Source: JAFGCY01 sp964609245 (GTDB taxonomy: Bacteria > 4484-113 > JAFGCY01). Taken from it: 64,000 nucleotides of DNA. The notes below the pieces were generated by a model that saw only the letters and a list, made by a program, of their open reading frames with translations, was not told the DNA's origin and ran no database searches. Made by a program: the position numbers and the translations under genes. The stretch covers positions 1 through 64,000 of the forward strand of contig CAZSSB010000011.1 of NCBI GenBank assembly GCA_964609245.1, read 5' to 3'. Shown piece by piece: positions 17,126-25,362 of the stretch (the first letter of the stretch is position 1; the number at the start of each line of letters is the position of its first letter).

Positions 17126-18727
17126 TCAGTGCAGGAAGTGCCGATAGGGCGCGAAGACAAGCGGTAGCTTCAGTTTGTTGGCGGCGGCGACAACCTCCTG
17201 ATCGCGCTTGCTGCCGGCCGGGGCCACCACGCAACCGATCTTCGCCTTGGCCGCCAGCTCGATGCTGTCAGCAAACGGGAAGAACCCGTCGCTGACCAAT
17301 ACGGCCCCCGCGCACTTCCGACCGGCTGACTTCAGCGCCAGTTCAGCTGCATCCACGCGTGACATCTGCCCCACGCCACGGCCGATCATCACGCCGTTCT
17401 TGACTACGCAAAGCGAGTTGCTCTTGAGGAACCGGATGAACGTCAGGCCAAGCAGAATGTCGGGTCGCAGCCCCTCATCAGGCTCGATGTTGGAAACCAC
17501 GTGCAGCTGATCCCACTCCTCCTGCACGACGTCGTAGCCCTGCAGGAATACGCCCAGCAGATTGGCGGCAAACCTGGCGCTGCTGGCGAGCATTGTGCGA
17601 CATTCGTCCAGGTCGGCTTCGATCAGCCGCAGGTTCTTCTTGCTGGCGAGGTGCTCCCGCGCATCGTCGTCGAAGCTTGGCGCGATTACGATCTCGAAGA
17701 ATGTGCGACGCAGTTCCCTGGCCAGCTTAAGATCAACCGGGTAGCTCAGTCCGACAATTCCGCCGAACGCGCTCTTGGGATCGGCATCGCGCGCCCGGAT
17801 GAACGTCTTGACCGGGTCCTCGCCGACGGCGATCCCACATGGATTGAGATGCTTGACCACGCAGGCCGTGTAGGGCAGGGGATAGGCGGCCGTGATGACC
17901 GCGGACGTGGCTGCGGCATCCAGGTAGTTGTTGTAGCTCATCTCCTTGCCCTGCAGGACCTTGTATGTGAGCTGCGGGATCCCAGCCGCCGTATAACGCG
18001 CGGCCTGCTGGTGTGGGTTCTCACCGTACCGCAGCTTGTCCTTGAGCTTAAGTTGCAGGCTCAGCTTCTTTGGCAGCAACTCGGCGGGCAGCGCTCGGGC
18101 CGCCGGAGCTTCCATCGGTTCTTCCCCCCTGGCGGGAACGACGGCGTCGAAGTACGCGGTCACCGCTGACTCGAACTCGGCCGTGGCGTGGAATGCATCA
18201 CGGGCCAACTCCAGCCTGAATGCCGCCTCGAACTCACCGTCATGGTCCCGCAGATGACGTGCGATCTCACGGTACTGGTCCACGCGACTGATCACCACCA
18301 CGTGCCGGTGGTTCTTCGCTGCGGCTCGTACCATCGTGGGTCCACCGATGTCGATCATCTCGACCGCCGACTTGATAGCGGTCTTGCCGATCTTCACTTT
18401 GTCGCGGAATGGATAGAAATTCACAACCACGATGTCAATCGGCTGAATGCGCTGCTTCGCCAATTCCTTCATGTGCTGCTCGTTATCACGGTCAGCCAGA
18501 ATCGCCGCGTGAATGTGTGGGTGCAGCGATTTCACGCGGCCGTCAAGCAACTCCGGGGACTTGACTAGACGCGAGAGCTCTTTGACGGGAATCCCGGCCT
18601 CCTTGAGCTTCCTGTGTGTACCGCCGGTAGAGACGAGTTCGTAGCCGAACTTGATCAGATCGCGTGCCAGATTCGTAACGTAGCGCTTATCGTAGACACT
18701 GATCAGAGCGCGCTTCTTCGCAGCCAT
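17126..18727 (-). CDS. purH: Bifunctional AICAR formyltransferase/IMP cyclohydrolase
   Basis: Catalyses the last two steps of purine synthesis to IMP. 533 residues. The N-terminal MGS-like cyclohydrolase domain (residues 1 to ~200) has ISVYDK and ELVSTGGTHRKL. The C-terminal transformylase has the Lys-His pair in VVKHLNPCG, the SAFGGIVG block and a C-terminal RKCAGAVLVSDGFFPF followed by FAPYRHFLH. GAGGG lies 5 nt before the ATG and TATCAT about 30 nt upstream can serve as -10. The linker at residues ~205-225 is slightly longer than usual. Confidence 0.96.
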   Translation of the reverse strand: MAAKKRALISVYDKRYVTNLARDLIKFGYELVSTGGTHRKLKEAGIPVKELSRLVKSPELLDGRVKSLHPHIHAAILADRDNEQHMKELAKQRIQPIDIVVVNFYPFRDKVKIGKTAIKSAVEMIDIGGPTMVRAAAKNHRHVVVISRVDQYREIARHLRDHDGEFEAAFRLELARDAFHATAEFESAVTAYFDAVVPARGEEPMEAPAARALPAELLPKKLSLQLKLKDKLRYGENPHQQAARYTAAGIPQLTYKVLQGKEMSYNNYLDAAATSAVITAAYPLPYTACVVKHLNPCGIAVGEDPVKTFIRARDADPKSAFGGIVGLSYPVDLKLARELRRTFFEIVIAPSFDDDAREHLASKKNLRLIEADLDECRTMLASSARFAANLLGVFLQGYDVVQEEWDQLHVVSNIEPDEGLRPDILLGLTFIRFLKSNSLCVVKNGVMIGRGVGQMSRVDAAELALKSAGRKCAGAVLVSDGFFPFADSIELAAKAKIGCVVAPAGSKRDQEVVAAANKLKLPLVFAPYRHFLH

Positions 18728-18820
18728 TGAACCCTCACGTCAGGGATTTTGCCGCCGCTATGATACCACGCCTGTCAAGTCCCAGTGCGGGCAGGACCAT
18801 GTGGAAGGGGCGCTGCGTCA

Positions 18821-19111
18821 CTACTGGTCGGTATCGCTGTTTTCGGTGCCGGTATCGGTGGCCCAGGGATCAGCGGTATCCCGATGCCGGCGTCTATATA
18901 CATGGTATACGTCGGATTCCAGCGCATCACGCAGGGCGTGATACACCCGGCGCCGGAGTTGAACGGGCAGTGCATCGTACAGACTGATTGACTCCGCGCA
19001 GAATGGGCAGACCAGTTCACCATGCCCGTCCAGCGACTTCGAGCGCACGCCAATGGAGGCGTCGCAGTGAGGGCAGCACAGCGTCAGCTGCTCTGGCAGG
19101 TCAATGCGCAT
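18821..19111 (-). CDS. Small zinc-ribbon protein
   Basis: 96 residues. Two CxxC pairs, CCPHCD near residue 13 and CPFCAE near residue 35, form a likely zinc ribbon. The rest is a helical arginine-rich region (RRRVYHALRDALE) and an acidic, low-complexity C-terminus. It starts 3 bases after the stop of the larger Cys-rich gene, so the two are co-transcribed and may work together. No family is recognised. Confidence 0.6.
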   Translation of the reverse strand: MRIDLPEQLTLCCPHCDASIGVRSKSLDGHGELVCPFCAESISLYDALPVQLRRRVYHALRDALESDVYHVYRRRHRDTADPWATDTGTENSDTDQ

Positions 19112-19114
19112 CGA

Positions 19115-20050
19115 CTAGTCCTCCGACACCTGCGGGCCGCCGTCATCACCGGCCAGCCGCGGCTTCACGTATGGCATGAAGTGGTCCATCAGCCGGTCGC
19201 GAAGCTCACCGACTTGCACATAGCGCACCACGTTATGCTCCATCAGATCGACAAGCGGGACGGGCTGTAGGCTGTCATTCTTCAGCAGGGCCAGCCGGCG
19301 CCCGATTCCGTAGACGATGCCGGTCAGTAGGACGGCGTTGCTGGTCCAGTCATCCAGGTTCATGACCACATAGTCACTCTCCTGGATGTTCTCGCAGGCC
19401 CGACAGGCTTCCTCGTCGCTGATCAGTTCCTCGTCGATGCGGTATACCTGCAGCTTCAGCTCCTGCAGGGCCGGCAGAACCGCCGTGCGGAAGATCTCGT
19501 TGTTACGATCGCTGTACTTGAGCAACACCGTCACCTTGCCGGGCGTGTAGACGGGGATTTTGCGGCAATGGCCCTCGGGAAAGCGCCAGCACCTGATCGG
19601 CAGCAGGGGCGGGGCGTCTTCATCCCGCACGCCGTAGTCATACTTGATGTCGCGGGCGATTTCCTCGACCAAATCCTCACGGAGCGGCAACTGGATTTCC
19701 GCCTGAGCGTAGTGCTCTGACAGCTGCTCGGCCAGGCTGGGCACCTCGCTGTACAGCGGGCACTCATCACAGGTCTTGAGGCTATACAACCTGATGTTCA
19801 GCGCACGGCAGGCGAGGGCGGTCACCAGCTTGCCTTCGCCCCGGTAGGGCTTCAGCTCGGTGCCGAGGCTCAGGTATCGGCAGCGCGGCTCTTCGATGAT
19901 CCCTGGAACCTCGCAGTTCAGACAGGTCAGCGGATCGATCTCACTAACGTGGCTGTCCGTGCTGATGGTGCAGTGTGCCGTGCCGAAGCTCACCCGCCGA
20001 AAGGGGCAGGGCGGCACGCTGAGGAAGTTCTCTTCGCGCGGTTCCGCCAT
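19115..20050 (-). CDS. Cys-rich protein with nucleoside-deoxyribosyltransferase/TIR-like domain
   Basis: 311 residues. The N-terminal ~110 residues contain nine or more cysteines (including CLNC and CDEC), suggesting metal or Fe-S binding. Residues ~170-265 (VTVLLKYSDRNNEIFRTAVLPAL, then NIQESDYVVMNLDDWTSNAVLLTGIVYGIGRRLALL) match the layout of nucleoside 2-deoxyribosyltransferase/TIR-like folds: a beta strand, a helix, an ADxVIxDL-like strand and an E/N-x3-GxAxGxxxxxL segment. That assignment comes from pattern only. TAGCAT ends 6 nt before the ATG, so it is probably leaderless. It is followed by a zinc-ribbon gene. No clear function. Confidence 0.55.
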   Translation of the reverse strand: MAEPREENFLSVPPCPFRRVSFGTAHCTISTDSHVSEIDPLTCLNCEVPGIIEEPRCRYLSLGTELKPYRGEGKLVTALACRALNIRLYSLKTCDECPLYSEVPSLAEQLSEHYAQAEIQLPLREDLVEEIARDIKYDYGVRDEDAPPLLPIRCWRFPEGHCRKIPVYTPGKVTVLLKYSDRNNEIFRTAVLPALQELKLQVYRIDEELISDEEACRACENIQESDYVVMNLDDWTSNAVLLTGIVYGIGRRLALLKNDSLQPVPLVDLMEHNVVRYVQVGELRDRLMDHFMPYVKPRLAGDDGGPQVSED

Positions 20051-20056
20051 TACCCT

Positions 20057-20062
20057 ATGCTA
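20057..20062 (-). promoter_or_regulatory. -10 hexamer TAGCAT adjacent to a start codon
   Basis: TAGCAT, AGGGTA and then ATG on the minus strand. AGGG could also act as a short SD, so the leaderless reading is not certain. Confidence 0.4.
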
Positions 20063-20115
20063 TACCACGCACGGGCAGATCGCTCTCTGGCTGCCAGTCG
20101 GTCCAGCTGCTTCGG

Positions 20116-21552
20116 CTACATGTCCGGCATGATCTGGGTGACCTTGCGCCGCCGCTGCGCCACACCGGAGTCGTGCGCTGCGTGTGCCACCGCCCGAGCC
20201 ACGGATTTGGAGACGCGCCGGTCGAATACTGATGGGATGATGTAGTCGGGCCCCAGCTTCTTCGGCTCCACGCAGTCGGCGATCGCATTGGCTGCAGCCA
20301 GCTTCATCTCTTCATTGATGTCGCGGGCGTGTGCGTCCAGCGCGCCGCGGAAGATGCCGGGGAAGCACAGCACGTTGTTGATCTGATTCGGGTAGTCGCT
20401 GCGTCCGGTGGCGATTACGGCTGCGTACTTCACCGCCTCCTCCGGTTTCACCTCGGGCACCGGATTGGACATCGCGAAGATGATCGGATCGCGCGCCATG
20501 GTCTTGATCCATTCCGGCTCCAGCAGATTGGGACCTGACAGCCCGAGGAACAGATCCGCACCCTCGAGCGCGGTCTGCAAATCGCCCTGAACCTTGTCGG
20601 GATTGGTGTGGCTGGCAAACCACTCCTTCATCTCATTGCCGCCGGTGTCACGTCCGTCGTACAGGATGCCCTTACGGTCGATGCCGATGATGTTCGGCAC
20701 GCCCGCCGCCATTAGGATCTTGGAGCAGGCGATGCCGGCGGCACCGACTCCCAGCACCACCACCTTGAGGTCGCCGTGCCGCTTCTTGACCAGCCGCAGA
20801 GCATTCTGCAGCGCCGCCAACACTACGACCGCTGTGCCGTGCTGATCGTCGTGGAACACCGGGATATCGACGAGTTCCTTCAGCTGCTCCTCGATGTAGA
20901 AGCATCGTGGCGCCGAGATATCCTCGAGATTGATCCCGCCGAAGGTCGGCGCGATCTGCCGGCAGAACTCGACGATCTTGTCGGGATCGTTCTCGGCGAT
21001 ACACAGAGGGAAGGCGTCAACGCCGCCGAAATCCTTGAACAGCATTGCCTTGCCTTCCATCACGGGCATCGCGCCTTCCGGTCCAAGATCGCCCAGTCCC
21101 AGGACTGCCGTACCGTCCGAAACAACCGCCACGGTGTTCTTCTTGATGGTCAGCGCCCAGGCCCGGCTGGGGTCCTCGGCCACGTAGGATGACACGCGTC
21201 CCACGCCCGGTGTGTAGGCCATTGAGAGCTGGGAACGCGTCTTCAGCTCGAATTTGCCTTCGACGGTGAGCTTCCCGCCGAGGTGCATACGGAAGGTCTC
21301 ATCCGAGACGGCGATGACCTTGATGTCCGCGACCGTCTTGACCGCCGCAGTGATGCGACGCTCGTGGTCGGGATCGGAGCAGTGGATGGTGAAGTCGCGA
21401 GTCCAGGACTCGGAGCTCTGATCCACCAGGTCGATCGCGCCGATCAGGCCGCCGGTCTCGGCCACGACCCCGAGAATCGTGTGCACCATGCCCACCTGGC
21501 GTTTGCCTTCGATGCGCATAGTAATCGTGTAACTGGATATGTGCGAGATCAT
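20116..21552 (-). CDS. NAD(P)-dependent malic enzyme with N-terminal ACT domain
   Basis: Oxidative decarboxylation of malate to pyruvate. 478 residues. Residues ~1-85 form an ACT-type regulatory domain (ITMRIEGKRQVGMVHTILGVVAETGG), as in a subgroup of bacterial malic enzymes. The catalytic part has SMAYTPGVGRV, VVSDGTAVLGLGDLGPEG and EGKAMLFKDFGGVDAFP. The NAD-binding GVGAAGIACSKIL and AMSNPVPEV follow. AAGGTGAAGG precedes the ATG. It has its own promoter but lies directly after the oadGAB genes, so pyruvate could be made from malate here and from oxaloacetate by the sodium pump. Confidence 0.93.
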   Translation of the reverse strand: MISHISSYTITMRIEGKRQVGMVHTILGVVAETGGLIGAIDLVDQSSESWTRDFTIHCSDPDHERRITAAVKTVADIKVIAVSDETFRMHLGGKLTVEGKFELKTRSQLSMAYTPGVGRVSSYVAEDPSRAWALTIKKNTVAVVSDGTAVLGLGDLGPEGAMPVMEGKAMLFKDFGGVDAFPLCIAENDPDKIVEFCRQIAPTFGGINLEDISAPRCFYIEEQLKELVDIPVFHDDQHGTAVVVLAALQNALRLVKKRHGDLKVVVLGVGAAGIACSKILMAAGVPNIIGIDRKGILYDGRDTGGNEMKEWFASHTNPDKVQGDLQTALEGADLFLGLSGPNLLEPEWIKTMARDPIIFAMSNPVPEVKPEEAVKYAAVIATGRSDYPNQINNVLCFPGIFRGALDAHARDINEEMKLAAANAIADCVEPKKLGPDYIIPSVFDRRVSKSVARAVAHAAHDSGVAQRRRKVTQIMPDM

Positions 21553-21639
21553 GCCTTCACCTTAGTTTCAGGGTTATTAGTTGCGGGGGGAGCTATCAGC
21601 GGCGCAAGCTGTCGCCTTGGCTGACCTCCGACACTCACT

Positions 21640-21668
21640 AGTATAGCCCGCGTCGAGCGACTCGTCAG
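21640..21668 (-). promoter_or_regulatory. Promoter for malic enzyme gene
   Basis: On the minus strand, CTGACG (21668-21663), a 17-nt spacer and TATACT (21645-21640). It gives the malic enzyme its own start, with a leader of about 85 nt. Confidence 0.5.
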
Positions 21669-21735
21669 CAACAATGAAACGGCCCAACTGGGGCTCTTTG
21701 CAGCGGCACGGGAATGCGTCTCGGCCTGATCCCGC

Positions 21736-23043
21736 CTAGGGCACCAGGACCTTCAAAGTCAGCAGCACGCCTGCCGCCACCGCCGAGCCCAGTACACCGG
21801 CGACATTGGGACCCATGGCGTGCATCAGCAGCACGTTCTCCGGGTCCGCCTTGGCTCCTTCCACCTGAGAGACACGTGCCGCCATCGGCACCGCCGACAC
21901 GCCCGCGGAACCGATCAGCGGGTTGATCTTGGTGTGGGACAGCAGGTTCATCAGCTTGGCCATCAATACGCCGCCAGCCGTACCGATAGCGAAGGCGATC
22001 ACGCCCATCACCAGGATTCCCAGGGTCTCGATGTTCAGGAAAAGCTGCGCCGACAGCTTCACGCCCACGCCAAGCCCCAGGAAGATCGTGACGATGTTGA
22101 TCAGGGCGTTCTGCGTGGTGTTCGACAGCCGCTCTACCACACCGCACTCCCGCATCAGGTTGCCGAACATGAAGAAGCCAATCAGCGGTGCGGCGCTGGG
22201 CAACAGCAGGATACACAGCCCCAGCGTCGCCAGCGGGAAAATGATCTTCTCCAGCCTGCCTACATAGCGCAGCTGCTCCATCCTGATACGACGCTCGGAC
22301 TCGGTCGTCAAGAGTCGCATGATCGGCGGCTGGATCACCGGCACGAGCGCCATGTAGGAATACGCAGCGACGGCGATCGCCCCCAGCAGTTCCGGCGACA
22401 GCTGGCTGGACAGGAAGATCGACGTGGGCCCGTCGGCACCGCCGATGATCCCAATGGAGGCAGCGTCGAGCAGATCGAAATCGATGCCCGGCACCCACTT
22501 CGACAGCAGCAGCGAGCCGATCAGGGTGGTGAATATGCCAAACTGGGCCGCGGCCCCCAGCAGCGCCGTTTTCGGATTCGCCAGCATCGGGCCGAAGTCG
22601 GTCATGGCCCCGACGCCCATGAAGATCAGCAAGGGGAATATCCCGGTGGCGATCCCGATGTCGTAAATCATGTACAGCACGCCACCCTCGTCGCTGATGC
22701 CGGCCAGCGGGACGTTGGCCAGGATGCACCCGAAGCCGATTGGCACCAGCAGCAGAGGTTCAAACTTGCGCTTGATCGCCAGGTAGAGCAGCAACAGGCC
22801 GACCCCGATCATGAGGAGCCGGCCGATGCCGTTAATCCAGCCACCGTCCTCGGGCACGAGAAAGCCGTAGACGCCCGTGGTCTTCAAAAACTCGACGACC
22901 AGTTCGCCTGCCGGTGGCAGCTGATGCACCTCCGGCCGTTCGGCTACAGCCTCGGCAGCGAACAGCGGGGCGGCAGCCGCGAGCGTCAACACGACGAGAA
23001 TGGCCAGGGCCGCCGCGCAGAGTGCTCTCATCATCGCGTGCAT
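21736..23043 (-). CDS. oadB: Sodium-pumping decarboxylase beta subunit
   Basis: Integral membrane subunit that couples decarboxylation of the carboxybiotin intermediate to sodium export. 435 residues. It starts with a cleavable-looking hydrophobic segment (residues ~8-28), then an extra periplasmic stretch. About nine to ten membrane helices follow. Typical blocks include FGCILANVPLAG, MGVGAMTDFGPMLANPKTALLGAAAQFG, IGIIGGADGPTSIFL and SHTKINPLIGSAGVSAVPMAARV. It follows oadA by 3 bases. The same subunit type serves oxaloacetate, methylmalonyl-CoA and glutaconyl-CoA decarboxylases; here the adjacent carboxyltransferase favours oxaloacetate. Confidence 0.93.
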   Translation of the reverse strand: MHAMMRALCAAALAILVVLTLAAAAPLFAAEAVAERPEVHQLPPAGELVVEFLKTTGVYGFLVPEDGGWINGIGRLLMIGVGLLLLYLAIKRKFEPLLLVPIGFGCILANVPLAGISDEGGVLYMIYDIGIATGIFPLLIFMGVGAMTDFGPMLANPKTALLGAAAQFGIFTTLIGSLLLSKWVPGIDFDLLDAASIGIIGGADGPTSIFLSSQLSPELLGAIAVAAYSYMALVPVIQPPIMRLLTTESERRIRMEQLRYVGRLEKIIFPLATLGLCILLLPSAAPLIGFFMFGNLMRECGVVERLSNTTQNALINIVTIFLGLGVGVKLSAQLFLNIETLGILVMGVIAFAIGTAGGVLMAKLMNLLSHTKINPLIGSAGVSAVPMAARVSQVEGAKADPENVLLMHAMGPNVAGVLGSAVAAGVLLTLKVLVP

Positions 23044-23046
23044 CGC

Positions 23047-24840
23047 CTAAGCAATCACCAGCAACAGATCGCCGGCCTTGACCACCTGGCCCTGTTCAAC
23101 ATTGATACTGGCGACCTTGCCACCAGCCGGGGCCACGATTTCGGTTTCCATCTTCATCGCCTCCAGCACCAGCAGTACGTCACCTTGCTTCACGGTGTCT
23201 CCAACCTTGACCTTGAAACTGAGCACGTTGCCCGGGACTTTCGCCTTGACCTCGTTACCGGCTCCGACGGCAGCTGGCGTTGCGGGGGCTTCCTGGACCG
23301 CCACTACCGCCCCGCTGGACTCCTCAACCACGACGTGAAACAGCTCGCCGTCAACGGTGACCTTGTACTCCCCCTTGCCGTTCCCAGCCGGTGACGCGGC
23401 CACGGGCGCGGGCGTGGGCGCAGCTTCCTGTGCTGCTTCAGGCTCGGTTTTGCGAACCCGGATCTCGAAGTTGCCCTTGAGGAAGTCCAGCCCCTTGTTG
23501 CCACCAGGCGTGGCCAGCGCGCCGACGATGAAGATGTTCTCGTCGGTCACCGGCAAGCCTTCTTCCTCGAGGATCTTCCGGGCCTTGGGGATGCCCGGCT
23601 CGATGATTTCGAGGGGATCTCCGGTGAAACGAGGCTTGCCCATTTGCTCTTCGGCGATCTTGACCACTTCCGGATCAGGCTCCACTGGCGTACGCCCGAA
23701 GTAGCCCAGCACCATCTTGCCGTAGCCATCGGTGATCTTCTTCCACGGCCCCTGCGTCACGTTGGCGTAGGCCTGCTGGAAGTAGAACTGGCTTACCGGC
23801 GTAACCGACGTACCGAAACCGCCCTTGGCCACGCACTCACTCATCGCCTCGATCACCTGCGGATACAAGTGCAGCGTACCGGTGTCGCGCATCATCATCG
23901 TGTTGGCGGTGAGGGCGCCGCCCGGCATCGGCGACAGGATCACTTCCGAGGAGACTTTCTGGGCTTCGGCCGGGAAGAAGTAGTCCTTGAAGCACTCCCG
24001 CGCCACCGAGTTGGCTTCCATAACCTTCTTCACGTCGATATCGAGCGTGTATTCGGTGCCCTTCAACGCGTGCCACATCGACAGCAGGTCAGGCTGGGCC
24101 GTCCCACCGGAGAGCGGAGCCCGCGCGCAGCAGACTCCATCCGCGCCCGCTTCGACCGCTGCCTTGTAGCAGGTGATGCCCGTGCCGGCGGTCTCGTGGG
24201 AATGCATCCAGATCGTCGTGTCGTCGCCCAGCAGCTTGCGAGCGCCCTTGATGGTGTCATAGACCTTCTGGGGATTGGATGTGCCCGAGGCATCCTTGAA
24301 CACCACCGAGTGGTACGGCAACTCCGCTTCCAGGATCTGGCGCAGCACGCTGACGTAGTATTCCGCGTCATGGCTGCCCGTGCAGCCCGGCGGCAGCTCC
24401 ATCATGGTCACCGCAACCTGGTGATGCAGTCCGGCTTCAACAATGCACTTGCCTGAGTAGACCAGGTTGCGAACGTCGTTTAGCGCGTCAAAGTTGCGGA
24501 TGTGGCTGATGCCGTGCTTGGCGAACATCTGGGCGTGCAGGTTGATCATGTCCTTGGGCTGGGCTGACAGCGCCACGACGTTGATCCCGCGTGCCAGGGT
24601 CTGCAGATTGGCCTGCGGGCCGGCAGTCTTGCGGAAGGCGTCCATCATATCGAAGGCCGACTCGCCGCAATACAGGAACAGGCTCTGGAAACGCGCCCCG
24701 CCACCGGCCTCGAAGTGTGTGATTCCTGCATCCACGGCAGCTTCGACCGCCGGCAGGAAGTCCTCGGTCAGTGCCCGAGCACCAAACACGGACTGGAATC
24801 CGTCCCGGTAGGACGTGTCCATAAACTGTATCTTCTTCAA
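23047..24840 (-). CDS. oadA: Oxaloacetate decarboxylase alpha subunit (carboxyltransferase plus biotinyl domain)
   Basis: 597 residues. The N-terminal TIM-barrel carboxyltransferase has YRDGFQS, NFDALND, VFKDASGT (metal-site lysine) and MHSHETAGTG with two metal-ligand histidines. A conserved C-terminal carboxylase region follows. Residues ~455-515 are an Ala/Pro-rich linker. The last ~75 residues are a biotinyl domain with the EAMKMETE biotin-lysine motif. The family removes CO2 from oxaloacetate and passes it through biotin to the beta subunit. Methylmalonyl-CoA or pyruvate carboxylase roles are possible for close relatives, but flanking oadG and oadB support a sodium-pumping decarboxylase. 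Confidence 0.92.
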   Translation of the reverse strand: MKKIQFMDTSYRDGFQSVFGARALTEDFLPAVEAAVDAGITHFEAGGGARFQSLFLYCGESAFDMMDAFRKTAGPQANLQTLARGINVVALSAQPKDMINLHAQMFAKHGISHIRNFDALNDVRNLVYSGKCIVEAGLHHQVAVTMMELPPGCTGSHDAEYYVSVLRQILEAELPYHSVVFKDASGTSNPQKVYDTIKGARKLLGDDTTIWMHSHETAGTGITCYKAAVEAGADGVCCARAPLSGGTAQPDLLSMWHALKGTEYTLDIDVKKVMEANSVARECFKDYFFPAEAQKVSSEVILSPMPGGALTANTMMMRDTGTLHLYPQVIEAMSECVAKGGFGTSVTPVSQFYFQQAYANVTQGPWKKITDGYGKMVLGYFGRTPVEPDPEVVKIAEEQMGKPRFTGDPLEIIEPGIPKARKILEEEGLPVTDENIFIVGALATPGGNKGLDFLKGNFEIRVRKTEPEAAQEAAPTPAPVAASPAGNGKGEYKVTVDGELFHVVVEESSGAVVAVQEAPATPAAVGAGNEVKAKVPGNVLSFKVKVGDTVKQGDVLLVLEAMKMETEIVAPAGGKVASINVEQGQVVKAGDLLLVIA

Positions 24841-24882
24841 CTCGATCTCTCCCGGCTGTGATTGGTTATCAAGGGTGTGAGG

Positions 24883-25131
24883 CTACCCGCGCGTGCGCGC
24901 AGCCCGATGGGCAGCGATTGCCGCCGTGATCGCGGCGATTTGCCTGCTTCTTCTTGCTTCCAGACCAGCCTGCTGCACTGTCTGAGGCGCGGAGGCCAGG
25001 GCGGCCACCTCGCCGGCGGTCTCTCTCGCCAGAATCCTGGAACAGACGTGGATTACGGCGATGAGGAGGGTCAGGAAGACGAAGACAACACTCATGCCCA
25101 AGAGCGCAAGAACCGTACCAGCACCCAGCAT
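24883..25131 (-). CDS. oadG: Oxaloacetate decarboxylase gamma-like subunit
   Basis: 82 residues. One N-terminal membrane helix (LLGMSVVFVFLTLLIAVIHV) is followed by a short soluble tail rich in Ala, Arg and Gln. This size and topology match OadG, which anchors the alpha subunit to the beta subunit. It is first in the oadG-oadA-oadB order, 42 bases before oadA. A weak GCAGGCAG precedes the ATG, and GGAG lies about 14 nt upstream. Sequence conservation in this family is low, so the call rests largely on context. Confidence 0.8.
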   Translation of the reverse strand: MLGAGTVLALLGMSVVFVFLTLLIAVIHVCSRILARETAGEVAALASAPQTVQQAGLEARRSRQIAAITAAIAAHRAARTRG

Positions 25132-25242
25132 CTGCCTGCTTACACTCCTGCTTCCGCGTTAATACCTGCTCTCGGGACAATGGATGGATACCATGATCCC
25201 GCCCATATTCATGTGCCAACTTGTGGCGTTTGCGATGCGGCA

Positions 25243-25248
25243 ATTATA
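25243..25248 (-). promoter_or_regulatory. -10 hexamer TATAAT for oadG-oadA-oadB
   Basis: A perfect TATAAT on the minus strand about 110 nt before oadG, divergent from the glycosyltransferase promoter. No clear -35. Confidence 0.45.
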
Positions 25249-25286
25249 GCGTAGGCAGGTTCCGGTCTCGATCATTCAGCGGTTCT

Positions 25287-25306
25287 CTGGTCACGGCGGT
25301 GACCAG
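25287..25306. promoter_or_regulatory. Perfect 8-bp dyad between divergent promoters
   Basis: CTGGTCAC-GGCG-GTGACCAG: two exact 8-bp arms separated by 4 nt. It lies between the -10 of oadGAB and the -10 of the GT9 gene, a position suited to a repressor or activator. Confidence 0.5.
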
Positions 25307-25330
25307 ATGACTGACTGCGGTGGGGGAGAA

Positions 25331-25362
25331 GCCCGCAGGGCTATAATACAGCCCTTGCGGGC
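25331..25362. promoter_or_regulatory. Inverted repeat enclosing the GT9 -10 hexamer
   Basis: GCCCGCAGGGCT (25331-25342) and AGCCCTTGCGGGC (25350-25362) are reverse complements apart from one extra base. They flank TATAAT (25342-25347). The proposed TTG start at 25355 lies inside the right arm, so a bound protein or RNA hairpin could block both transcription and translation. Confidence 0.5.

Noticed and set aside
21820..23394. 524-codon plus-strand frame opposite oadB/oadA
   Set aside because: Gln/His/Arg-rich antisense frame; the minus-strand proteins have strong family matches.
25307..25354. ATG 25307 as GT9 start
   Set aside because: It lies before a perfect TATAAT, has no SD, and the added residues do not match the family.
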